From contig CAJUFW010000136.1 of assembly GCA_910585655.1 (NCBI GenBank), positions 1 through 9,499 of the forward strand: 9,499 nt of DNA, written 5' to 3'. The notes below the pieces were generated by a model that made no database searches, was not told where the DNA came from, and saw nothing but the letters and a program-made list of their open reading frames with translations. Positions 1 to 6,320 of the stretch are shown piece by piece. Position 1 is the first letter of the stretch; each line of letters begins with the position of its first letter. This stretch comes from an uncultured Lachnospiraceae bacterium. GTDB lineage: Bacteria; Bacillota_A; Clostridia; Lachnospirales; Lachnospiraceae. The translations under genes and the position numbers were made by a program.

Positions 1-54
1 ACCCTGGACACCCTGATTAAGAGTCAGGTGCTCTACCAACTGAGCTAATCGCGC
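1..54 (-). tRNA. tRNA-Lys (anticodon CTT), 5' portion, truncated by the window edge
   Basis: Read on the minus strand, the gene starts at 54 with the acceptor strand GCGCGAT, then TA, a D arm (GCTC stem, AGTTGGTA loop, GAGC) and an anticodon arm with stem CCTGA/TCAGG and loop CTCTTAA. The anticodon is therefore CTT, which reads the lysine codon AAG. The variable region GTGTC and the first bases of the T arm (CAGGG) follow, and the sequence then runs off the window. The 3' half of the T arm, the 3' acceptor strand and any encoded CCA are outside, so acceptor pairing cannot be checked. A good promoter lies directly upstream. Confidence 0.95.
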
Positions 55-69
55 TTTTTCCTGATTGTC

Positions 70-89
70 TGCGTTCTTTCCTGAACGCA
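70..89 (-). other. Perfect 7-bp hairpin in the tRNA leader
   Basis: TGCGTTC (70-76) and GAACGCA (83-89) are exact inverted repeats around a 6-base loop. The predicted transcription start (about 89) coincides with the outer edge, so the primary transcript would begin with this hairpin and leave about 15 unpaired bases before the tRNA. It may protect the 5' end or present the leader to RNase P; these roles are inference. Confidence 0.55.
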
Positions 90-95
90 AGAACT

Positions 96-124
96 ATTAT
101 AACCGATGTTGTTTCAAAATGCAA
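96..124 (-). promoter_or_regulatory. Promoter of the tRNA-Lys gene
   Basis: On the minus strand a -35 element TTGCAT (119-124) is followed by a 17-base spacer and a perfect -10 TATAAT (96-101). Transcription would begin near 89, about 35 bases before the mature tRNA 5' end. Spacing and -10 match the housekeeping sigma factor consensus, as expected for a strongly expressed stable RNA. Confidence 0.85.
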
Positions 125-254
125 GCATTTTTTTAAAAAAATTTCATCTTTTTTTCATTTTTTCTTTAGATGTATCTATTCTGGTAAAATCAACCTCTCC
201 AAAATAATGTTATGCCTGCAATCTATGCAAAAATTATACAGCAAACGGTCGTTC

Positions 255-294
255 AAAACCAAAAGACACAAAAGCCTTTCCCGCTTCTGTGCCT
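255..294 (-). terminator. Rho-independent terminator of the solute-binding protein gene
   Basis: On the minus strand, about 105 bases beyond the lipoprotein stop codon, a stem of about 12 bp forms between 283-294 and 264-275. It includes two G-U pairs, and the loop is 7 bases (276-282). The core arms are CACAGAAGC and GCTTTTGTG. It is followed by the U-rich tract TCTTTTGGTTTTG (minus strand). Position, orientation and U-tract fit an intrinsic terminator for the leftward gene, separating it from the tRNA unit. Confidence 0.7.
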
Positions 295-332
295 CCTGGT
301 TTTCCATTATTTGTTTTCCGGCAAGCCCTCCG

Positions 333-354
333 GTCAGCCAACGAAGCGGCTAAC
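333..354 (-). other. Stem-loop in the 3' untranslated region of the solute-binding protein gene
   Basis: GTCAGCC (333-339) pairs with GGCTAAC (348-354), 7 bp with one G-U pair and an 8-base loop, lying between the stop codon at 400 and the terminator at 255-294. It has no U-tract, so it is not itself a terminator. It could be a 3' stabilising element of the mRNA, or have no function. Apart from this and the terminator I see no gene in 125-399. Confidence 0.35.
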
Positions 355-399
355 CCTTCCCTGCCTAACCTTCCCTATGAAAAACGGTTCTTTTAGCTA

Positions 400-2073
400 T
401 TACCTAGCCAAATACCGGTCATAGGCTGCCTGCCACAGCTCTGCACACCGCTCTACACCATAGGTCTTTAAACCGTCGCGGAAGCTGTCGAAATTATCCA
501 GTGGCTCGCTTCCCATAATGAACTTCACAGTCATTTCGTCCACTAAGGTCTTGATATCAGTATAAAGAGTACTGTATTCGTTATTCTCAGCCTCGGTCAT
601 AGAAACGCTGGTGGAGATAGAATCTTTCATATCGTCCTGGTTCCATACGTATTCTGCCTGGAAGGACTCGCTGTCCGAATAAAGCGGCTCATAATAAGCC
701 CAGTTAAACAATCCCATATCGGAATTGGTCGGCGTCCATTTTACTTTCAGGGCATCCATTGGAGAATAGTCCGGATTCTTCATAACTTCATCCGTAAAGC
801 TATAAGTACCGTCTGCATTTACGACATAGCTTTCTCCTTCTTTTCCGTAACTGCAAACCAATGTCACGTCATCCTCATACCACATATCCATCCAGCGAAG
901 CGCCAGCTCGACATTTTTACAGCTAGAGGTAATAACATGCGCCTCTTTGGTAACGCTGCTTGCGCTGACAAAGGCGTTTCCTGCATGTTCTCCCTCGTAT
1001 AATACCGGGCTCGGTACTGCTTCTAAATAAAAATCCTCGTCATCTGTAAATCCCTGCGTCTTGTAAGCGTCGGCTGCATAGTTCCAGATGGTTCCGCCTG
1101 CTCCGGCACGTCCGGTTCCCATATACTCGTTCGGAGAAGCAATATCACCGTCGTTGGTTACGAAGTTCGGATCGATGATTCCGTCTGCATACCAGCGAGC
1201 CATCAGTTCTAAGTATTCTTTATAACCGTCCTGCATCGGACCATAGAGAATCTTTCCGTCTACCTGATACCACTCCGGATATACTCCATAAGCAGTTAAG
1301 AAGGCGCCTGTTGTATTCACACCGTCCTTTGCCAGCATCAGCGGTGCTTCACAATTATAGTTTTCCTTAAACGCGTAAAGCACAGTATCCCAGTCAGCAA
1401 TGGTTATCGGCGCTTCCATATTCAATTCATCAAGCCAATCCCGTCTCACTACCAGACCTGTCCACATCATTTCTCCCTGCGGCTCTAAGTTATTGGATGC
1501 GATTGACCAGATTCCCACCAGTTTTCCGTCGTCTGTCTTGGTGTTTTTTTCCAACAGCTCGCTGCTATGGCGGATTCTTTCATAATTTGGCATATGCTCC
1601 GGAATCAAATCCGTCAGTTCAATCGCCACACCATCTGTTACGGATTTCTCCAAACCGCCTGGATAGTAGCCGTTACATGCCCGAATGATATCCGGATAGC
1701 TTCCTGCTGCCAGCATCAATCCAAATTTCTCGTTTGCCTCTGCTGCATTCACTACCTGGAAATTGATATGCACATTGGTCTGTTCTTCCAGCCACTGGAA
1801 CGCATACAATTCGTTTGGATCCGTGATATAAGAGTTGCTGAACCAATACCAAATAGATAATTCTTCCTTTTCTGGTACCGGAAAATAATCCCTGGTTGCC
1901 ACCTCCCCTGAAGGTGTATCTGCTTCATTAGAAGAATTATCCTCCTTCCCTCCCTGATTCTGGTTCTCCTGCTTTTGGTCGTTCTGACTGCTCCCTTTCT
2001 CCTTATTGCCGCAGCCAGCCAGAAGTCCTACTGCCATTACCATAACCAGTAAGAGTGCTACTACTTTTTTCAT
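400..2073 (-). CDS. Extracellular solute-binding lipoprotein of a carbohydrate ABC importer (LipO/YtcQ-like)
   Basis: This 557-residue protein is predicted to be a lipid-anchored sugar-binding protein at the outer face of the membrane, delivering a saccharide to an ABC importer. The N-terminus is a textbook lipoprotein signal: KK, a hydrophobic stretch (residues 4-18) and lipobox LLAGC with the acylated Cys at 21. Residues 22-60 are a low-complexity Asn/Gln/Ser/Glu linker that would lift the binding domain off the membrane. The body (about 65-557) has the architecture of large Firmicutes solute-binding proteins next to GH genes, ending with the typical segment KFIMGSEPLDNF followed by AYDRY. 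An AAGGAGAG ribosome site lies 9 bases before the ATG. No permease genes accompany it here, although proteins of this family usually have two next door. The AraC-type regulator and GH43 gene upstream suggest a xylo- or arabino-oligosaccharide ligand (inference). It has its own promoter and terminator, so it is probably transcribed alone. Confidence 0.88.
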   Translation of the reverse strand: MKKVVALLLVMVMAVGLLAGCGNKEKGSSQNDQKQENQNQGGKEDNSSNEADTPSGEVATRDYFPVPEKEELSIWYWFSNSYITDPNELYAFQWLEEQTNVHINFQVVNAAEANEKFGLMLAAGSYPDIIRACNGYYPGGLEKSVTDGVAIELTDLIPEHMPNYERIRHSSELLEKNTKTDDGKLVGIWSIASNNLEPQGEMMWTGLVVRRDWLDELNMEAPITIADWDTVLYAFKENYNCEAPLMLAKDGVNTTGAFLTAYGVYPEWYQVDGKILYGPMQDGYKEYLELMARWYADGIIDPNFVTNDGDIASPNEYMGTGRAGAGGTIWNYAADAYKTQGFTDDEDFYLEAVPSPVLYEGEHAGNAFVSASSVTKEAHVITSSCKNVELALRWMDMWYEDDVTLVCSYGKEGESYVVNADGTYSFTDEVMKNPDYSPMDALKVKWTPTNSDMGLFNWAYYEPLYSDSESFQAEYVWNQDDMKDSISTSVSMTEAENNEYSTLYTDIKTLVDEMTVKFIMGSEPLDNFDSFRDGLKTYGVERCAELWQAAYDRYLAR

Positions 2074-2100
2074 ACTACTTCTCTCCTTTACTATTATAGT

Positions 2101-2124
2101 GGGATAAAAAAATTATTTTATCCC
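2101..2124 (-). other. Perfect 9-bp AT-rich hairpin in the 5' leader of the solute-binding protein mRNA
   Basis: GGGATAAAA (2101-2109) and TTTTATCCC (2116-2124) are exact inverted repeats around a 6-base loop. They lie between the predicted promoter (2140-2168) and the ribosome site (2083-2087). On the minus-strand RNA the hairpin ends 13 bases before the ribosome site and has no U-tract, so a terminator is unlikely. It could stabilise the mRNA 5' end or be a protein-binding site. Confidence 0.5.
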
Positions 2125-2139
2125 CCGTAAGCGAGATAT

Positions 2140-2168
2140 AGTGTAGCATAGCTTTTTTCTCTTGAAAA
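2140..2168 (-). promoter_or_regulatory. Candidate promoter of the solute-binding protein gene
   Basis: On the minus strand TTTTCA (2163-2168) and TACACT (2140-2145) are 17 bases apart, each matching 4 of 6 consensus positions. The weak match fits a promoter needing an activator such as the neighbouring AraC protein. Transcription would start near 2133, giving a leader of about 60 bases. A 13-base palindrome overlaps the -35 element. Confidence 0.45.
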
Positions 2169-2178
2169 CTGCCAGTTT
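2166..2178. promoter_or_regulatory. Perfect 6-1-6 palindrome at the -35 of the solute-binding protein promoter
   Basis: AAACTGCCAGTTT is an exact inverted repeat with one central base. It overlaps the upstream half of the predicted -35 element (2163-2168), where a dimeric regulator would act. AraC-family proteins usually prefer direct repeats, so a different dimeric repressor is equally possible. The bound protein is unknown. Confidence 0.4.
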
Positions 2179-2194
2179 ATGACGTTCGTTCTTA

Positions 2195-2236
2195 GAAAAA
2201 CAGCGTAATAAATCATCCTTTGACGATTTATTACGC
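2195..2236 (-). terminator. Intrinsic terminator of the AraC-type regulator gene
   Basis: GCGTAATAAATC (2203-2214) and GATTTATTACGC (2225-2236) form a perfect 12-bp stem with a 10-base loop, about 70 bases past the regulator's stop codon. On the minus strand it is followed by TGTTTTTC, a U-rich tail. On the plus strand a T-run also follows (2243-2248), so it could stop transcription from either side. It separates the regulator transcript from the lipoprotein gene. Confidence 0.7.
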
Positions 2237-2304
2237 CTAATATTTTTTACATCTTTTTCGAGTTTTCTTATGTGTTTTCCTAACTCCCTTTTATGTTTTA
2301 TTAT

Positions 2305-4461
2305 TTATGCTTTGTCATTCTTATGTGTTTCCCGGTATTCGCTTGGCGTCATGCTTTCATATTGCTTAAAACAGCGAATCAGCGGTCGTGTACTATAATA
2401 GCCCACCTTCTCTGCTATCTGTGCAATGCTTTCCCCTTCTGCCAGGTATTTTTTTGCCAGCTCCAGACGCAGGCGGTGGATATATTCCAACGGTCCCATA
2501 TTATAGTAACGCTTAAAAATCTGCGACAAATTAGACTGACTCAATTCAAAATATTCTGCCAGCCAGTTTACGTTTAACTCCGGATTGGAAAAATGCTCCT
2601 GAATATATTCCTGAATCCGTCCCGCCAGCACCGTATTATTCAGGATCGGAACTGCTGTTTCTTCTGATTTCTTTTTCCCCTTCGTCTGCTTTTCCTTGGT
2701 CGGCTCCGTCTCCTCCGACCGTTCGATCAGTCCCGGACTGTATTCTGCAGCCAATACCTTTTGAATTTCCTGGTAGCTGCGTTTTTCCAGCAGAGCAGCA
2801 ATGCTCCGATAAAGTTTATACTCCTGCTTTTCCTCCTCGTCCTGCCACTGATATAAGTCCTGCCATACCAAGATTTGCTTTTTCGTCCCTACCCAGTCCC
2901 GGAACCGCACCATTTCCTGTATCTGCCCATAAAGCTGAAAAATAGAGGACTTTCCCTGTCCAATCTCCGTCACGTTTCCTGTCAATATCGTATCCGCCTT
3001 TTCCCGGAAAAAAGAACTGATTAGCTCTGTCTTTTCCAATATCAGCTTTATTATTTCCTCCTTAGCATCCGGCAGCGAAAGCAAGCTGATACATAACCCG
3101 TCTACGGCGGCGCTGTAGCAACCTACCTGCTCTCCATATACTTCCTCACAGACATTTTCCATCATAAAATACAAAATATCCTGCCAATCCGCTTCCTGAT
3201 TTTCCCATTTTCCTTCTTCCTGCGGCTCCAGTTCAAAGCCCACCAGCAAATACTTTCCCGATTCTGACAGACTTCCGACATTTCCATATGCCTCCGTTCC
3301 TGTTTCCGACAGACGTTTCCAGCCCTTTAGCAAGGCTGACATTTGAATACTTTTTAAAGCCGCCTCTTTTTTATCCCGGTTCTGGCTTAACTTTTGGTTT
3401 CGCTGTTCTAACTGGCAGATAGCTGCTTCAATCAACTGGAACTCATTACGCTCTGTTCTTTGTGTGCGGCTTTTATGGGCGGCAGCCAAGAGCCGTTCTA
3501 CTGCTGAATAATGATGTCTCGTCAAATAAAAGGCTACGGCTCCGCCAGCCAAAATGCTAATCGCTAAATAGCCCCATACAAACAGCCAAAAACGATTGAC
3601 TACTTTTAAATATCCTGCCTTAGATACCATATGCACCAGCGTATAACCATACCGCTTTGAAGTCAGCTTTTTAATATAAGAATCTCTGCTTTTCATAATC
3701 TCATATGATTTTTCTGACTTTTCTACAAACTGCAGAACCGATTCCTCTAAAACCTGGTTTCCGGCAGAAAAATAAGTTCCTTCCTTTGTTACCATCCAGG
3801 TTTGGCTGTCCGCCCATGCCGCCAGCTCCTGTATATTTGCATTTTTAAAATAAATCAAAACAGAAGCCTCCGGGCTGTCTCCCTTCCGATCTGCCCAGGA
3901 AAACAAATAGTACAAACAGGTTCCTTCCTCACTTTGGTTAATATAAAAGCCGTTCTCCCGCTGACCGGATGTTACCTCTTCCCATTGCTTTAACGTAAAA
4001 CCCATCTTACTAAGAAGTCCCTTTTCACACCAATCCGGCTGATACCAAAGAGTCTCGCTCAACAGATAGCCGCTTCGGTTAAAACTGATCCAGATGGTAT
4101 CAATATGCTTATTGACCACTTCCAGACGGGACAGCTCAGCATTTAACTCCTGAATCAAAGCATATTCCCGCGCCGTATAAGTCTCCCGCTTTTTTAAAGA
4201 AACCAGTTTATTGTTATTTGCCACGGCAAGAGCCGTTTCCGCTACCGAATCAATCGCTGCGTCCAAAGAATCCATCCTCCGCTCCATCGACTGATGTTGA
4301 GAGCGATCTGCCTCCTGCCTGACATAGCGGAAAGCAAGGCTGTAAAGCAGCAATCCTGCTATTATTGATACAACAAGAAGAAGCAGGTAGGAATACAGCC
4401 ATGCACGGAATACCTTCCTGCTTCTAAACTCATTGATAAAAAATTTATATTTTCTCCACAT
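2305..4461 (-). CDS. Membrane-anchored AraC-family transcriptional regulator with extracytoplasmic sensor region (YesS/YtdP-like)
   Basis: From the preferred start this is 718 residues. It has a basic N-terminus, a first transmembrane helix (about 21-45), an extracytoplasmic region of about 245 residues, a second helix (about 291-313), a cytoplasmic linker with coiled-coil character (about 340-375), a middle region, a Lys/Glu-rich hinge (about 582-602) and a C-terminal AraC DNA-binding domain (about 611-712). The domain has two helix-turn-helix units (LAEYFELSQSNLSQIFKRYY and IAEKVGYYSTRPLIRCFKQY) and ends with the family hallmark MTPSEYR. Relatives such as B. subtilis YesS activate plant-polysaccharide genes. 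By context this one would sense a hemicellulose sugar, or the sugar-loaded lipoprotein, and control the neighbours (inference). The ATG at 4461 is chosen over an in-frame ATG at 4476: GGAG lies 9 bases before the former, while no ribosome site precedes the latter. I recognise no named sensor domain in the outer region. Confidence 0.88.
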   Translation of the reverse strand: MWRKYKFFINEFRSRKVFRAWLYSYLLLLVVSIIAGLLLYSLAFRYVRQEADRSQHQSMERRMDSLDAAIDSVAETALAVANNNKLVSLKKRETYTAREYALIQELNAELSRLEVVNKHIDTIWISFNRSGYLLSETLWYQPDWCEKGLLSKMGFTLKQWEEVTSGQRENGFYINQSEEGTCLYYLFSWADRKGDSPEASVLIYFKNANIQELAAWADSQTWMVTKEGTYFSAGNQVLEESVLQFVEKSEKSYEIMKSRDSYIKKLTSKRYGYTLVHMVSKAGYLKVVNRFWLFVWGYLAISILAGGAVAFYLTRHHYSAVERLLAAAHKSRTQRTERNEFQLIEAAICQLEQRNQKLSQNRDKKEAALKSIQMSALLKGWKRLSETGTEAYGNVGSLSESGKYLLVGFELEPQEEGKWENQEADWQDILYFMMENVCEEVYGEQVGCYSAAVDGLCISLLSLPDAKEEIIKLILEKTELISSFFREKADTILTGNVTEIGQGKSSIFQLYGQIQEMVRFRDWVGTKKQILVWQDLYQWQDEEEKQEYKLYRSIAALLEKRSYQEIQKVLAAEYSPGLIERSEETEPTKEKQTKGKKKSEETAVPILNNTVLAGRIQEYIQEHFSNPELNVNWLAEYFELSQSNLSQIFKRYYNMGPLEYIHRLRLELAKKYLAEGESIAQIAEKVGYYSTRPLIRCFKQYESMTPSEYRETHKNDKA

Positions 4462-4561
4462 ATACCTTATCTCCATCTATATTAGCAAACCCTGTCTGTA
4501 TACAAACCAAAAACCATATTTTTACAATATCCGACAGGCATCCACACCAAAATATAGATAT

Positions 4562-4590
4562 AGAATACCACAAATAACGTATAATGAAAA
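4562..4590 (-). promoter_or_regulatory. Candidate promoter of the AraC-type regulator gene
   Basis: On the minus strand TTTTCA (4585-4590), a 17-base spacer and TATTCT (4562-4567) carry an extended -10 TG one base upstream. It lies in the 150-base AT-rich gap between the GH43 stop and the regulator start, giving a leader of about 95 bases. I see no convincing terminator after GH43, so read-through from GH43 into the regulator is also likely. Within the gap CCTGTC (4491-4496) and GACAGG (4533-4538) form a weak 6-bp inverted repeat. Confidence 0.4.
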
Positions 4591-4613
4591 GAAAAATCGT
4601 AAGGATAAAAATT

Positions 4614-6245
4614 TTATTTTCCCGTATACATAAACCAGTCAAAACCTGCTCTTCTTCCGGTATCCGTGCCGTTTCCGCTGGCAAACATTCCGATATAAGC
4701 ACCGACAAAGCCGCCGGCTGTTTCTGATCCCAAGAACCCTCCGTCTACGTTCTCAGCCAGAACATACAGGCTTTCACCGTCTCGTACCAGGAACTGATGC
4801 GCCTGTCCCTCTGCCCGGATTACCAGCTCATAACTTCCTCTCTCCGACAATACCTGCTCACCGAGGACTTCCTCCTCCCAATAGCTGACGGCTGTTCCTT
4901 CAAAACGATTTCCCTCTATCCTGCAGGTCGCTTTTACTACAACCGCCTGAATCGTTCCCTCCTGCTTCCGTACTTCCAGCCGCAGGCTATGAAAATTGTT
5001 CTGCAAAACAGCGATTCCGGCGCTTTCTGTTCCCTCCGGCAGGAAATCAAGCTTCGTTGCCGCTTCAAAGCTCATATGCTGCTGCCTGCGTCCCATAAAC
5101 GGCATACACAGCACCGTACCTTCCCGCTTTCCAAATCCCATTTCCAGCTTTTTACCAGAGCTTTCTATCGGAATCAGACTCTGTTTCCCTGTACGGATAT
5201 ACAGATGACTGTCGCTTACTTTAAACTCCTCCGCTTCTGTCGGTGTTCCCAGGCTATTCCAGTAAAACGGCAGATCCGAAGAATCAAACTCATCTTTGGT
5301 AACATCTGCTTGCGGCACTACCTCTCCTGCCGTAAGCTTTGGCGCCGGATACGTCCACTCAATCCGTCCGCTGCCAGGGCTGATAATCGGCCAATCCTGT
5401 TCCCAAATCATTGGCGCAATAAAAGTCTCACGCCCCAGGTTCTTATGATAGCCGCCGTAAATCCGTGAAGCCAGCATCACCGCATACCAGGAACCGTCTG
5501 CCAGCTCTACAAAATCGGCATGCCCGGTGTTGCAAATCGGGTATTGCTCCCCTAAATGCCGATGCGTCATTATCGGGTTGCCTGGATTCCCCTCATAAGG
5601 TCCGTAAATCTCCTTAGAACGCGCAATCGTAACCGCATGAAAATGCTCTGTCCCTCCTTCTGCAATCAGCAGATAATACCAGCCGTCCTTTTTATAGATA
5701 TGCGGCGCCTCCGGCGCGCTCGCTCCGATCAAGGCTCCTCCCCAGACATGCTTCCGCTCCCCTATCAGCTTAAATTCCTGCAAATCAATCTCACAGATCC
5801 AAATCGGTGCTTCCCCGGCGCCAAACCCGGCAGTCCCCGACATATACGCCCTGCCGTCCTCATCCCAAAACAGAGACGGATCAATCCCCGGCGCATGTTC
5901 AATCCAATGCGGATTCGACCACGGTCCTGCCGGATTTTCTGCCGTTACGATAAAATTTCCGCCATGATCAATATTCGTCGTAATCATATAAAACGTTCCT
6001 TCATGATAACGGATAGTCGGCGCAAAAATCCCCCCGGAAATCGCCTTGCCGTTTAGCGGAAGCTGCTCCGGACGGTCTAGTACATGCCCGATCTGCTCCC
6101 AGCTACACAAATCACGGCTGTGGAAAACAGGCACTCCCGGAAAATAGGAAAAACTGGATGTCACCATGTAAAAATCCTCTCCTACCCGACAGATAGACGG
6201 ATCCGGATAGAACCCCTTTAATAACGGATTTTGAAGCTGCTTCAT
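4614..6245 (-). CDS. Glycoside hydrolase family 43, beta-xylosidase / alpha-L-arabinofuranosidase type
   Basis: This 543-residue cytoplasmic enzyme (no signal peptide) is predicted to release xylose or arabinose from the non-reducing end of imported oligosaccharides by an inverting mechanism. The five-bladed propeller (about 6-300) shows the three GH43 acidic residues in context: general base Asp15 in NPLLKGFYPDPS, pKa-tuning Asp122 in GIDPSLFWDEDG, and general acid Glu179 in APEAPHIYK. Further hallmarks are CNTGHADFV (238-246) and NLGRETFIAP (269-278). The rest (about 315-543) is the concanavalin-like beta-sandwich domain (GH43 C2 type), which in relatives closes over the active site. Length and two-domain layout match subfamily 11/12-like xylosidases. 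Which sugar it prefers cannot be read from sequence alone. AGGAGG lies 8 bases before the ATG. It has its own promoter with a palindrome at the predicted start of transcription, and it follows the sirtuin gene by only 64 bases. Confidence 0.93.
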   Translation of the reverse strand: MKQLQNPLLKGFYPDPSICRVGEDFYMVTSSFSYFPGVPVFHSRDLCSWEQIGHVLDRPEQLPLNGKAISGGIFAPTIRYHEGTFYMITTNIDHGGNFIVTAENPAGPWSNPHWIEHAPGIDPSLFWDEDGRAYMSGTAGFGAGEAPIWICEIDLQEFKLIGERKHVWGGALIGASAPEAPHIYKKDGWYYLLIAEGGTEHFHAVTIARSKEIYGPYEGNPGNPIMTHRHLGEQYPICNTGHADFVELADGSWYAVMLASRIYGGYHKNLGRETFIAPMIWEQDWPIISPGSGRIEWTYPAPKLTAGEVVPQADVTKDEFDSSDLPFYWNSLGTPTEAEEFKVSDSHLYIRTGKQSLIPIESSGKKLEMGFGKREGTVLCMPFMGRRQQHMSFEAATKLDFLPEGTESAGIAVLQNNFHSLRLEVRKQEGTIQAVVVKATCRIEGNRFEGTAVSYWEEEVLGEQVLSERGSYELVIRAEGQAHQFLVRDGESLYVLAENVDGGFLGSETAGGFVGAYIGMFASGNGTDTGRRAGFDWFMYTGK

Positions 6246-6263
6246 AACAATATCCTCCTAAAT

Positions 6264-6289
6264 TTAGTATAGTTTAGTCACTATACTAA
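6264..6289. promoter_or_regulatory. Putative operator: perfect 10-bp inverted repeat at the GH43 transcription start
   Basis: TTAGTATAGT (6264-6273) and ACTATACTAA (6280-6289) are exact inverted repeats around a 6-base centre, spanning 26 bases between the predicted -10 (6292-6297) and the ribosome site (6254-6259). A protein bound here would block initiation, as expected for a dimeric repressor. In RNA it could also form a 5'-terminal hairpin. No regulator of a type known to bind this sequence is encoded in the window. Confidence 0.6.
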
Positions 6290-6291
6290 CT

Positions 6292-6320
6292 ATTGTACTG
6301 TAATACCCCCTAAAATGCAA
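6292..6320 (-). promoter_or_regulatory. Predicted promoter of the GH43 gene
   Basis: On the minus strand TTGCAT (6315-6320), 17 bases, TACAAT (6292-6297); both hexamers match the consensus at 5 of 6 positions. The -35 overlaps the last codons of the sirtuin gene. Transcription would begin near 6285, inside the adjacent palindrome. Confidence 0.6.

Noticed and set aside
212..424. Plus-strand reading frame of 70 codons left of the lipoprotein gene
   Set aside because: No ribosome site, no recognisable protein, it crosses the opposite-strand terminator and overlaps the lipoprotein's 3' end.
2093..2098. Perfect TATAAT on the minus strand just before the lipoprotein gene
   Set aside because: Transcription from it would start at about 2086, inside the ribosome site, and the -35 region (ATAAAA) is poor; the upstream TTTTCA/TACACT pair fits better.
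4445..4708. Minus-strand 87-codon frame across the GH43 3' end and the regulator's upstream region
   Set aside because: It overlaps GH43 in another frame, lacks a ribosome site and has no family features; a shadow of GH43.
4797..5468. Plus-strand 223-codon frame opposite GH43
   Set aside because: It lies wholly antisense to a well-supported gene, with arginine/leucine-rich composition typical of antisense frames and no ribosome site.
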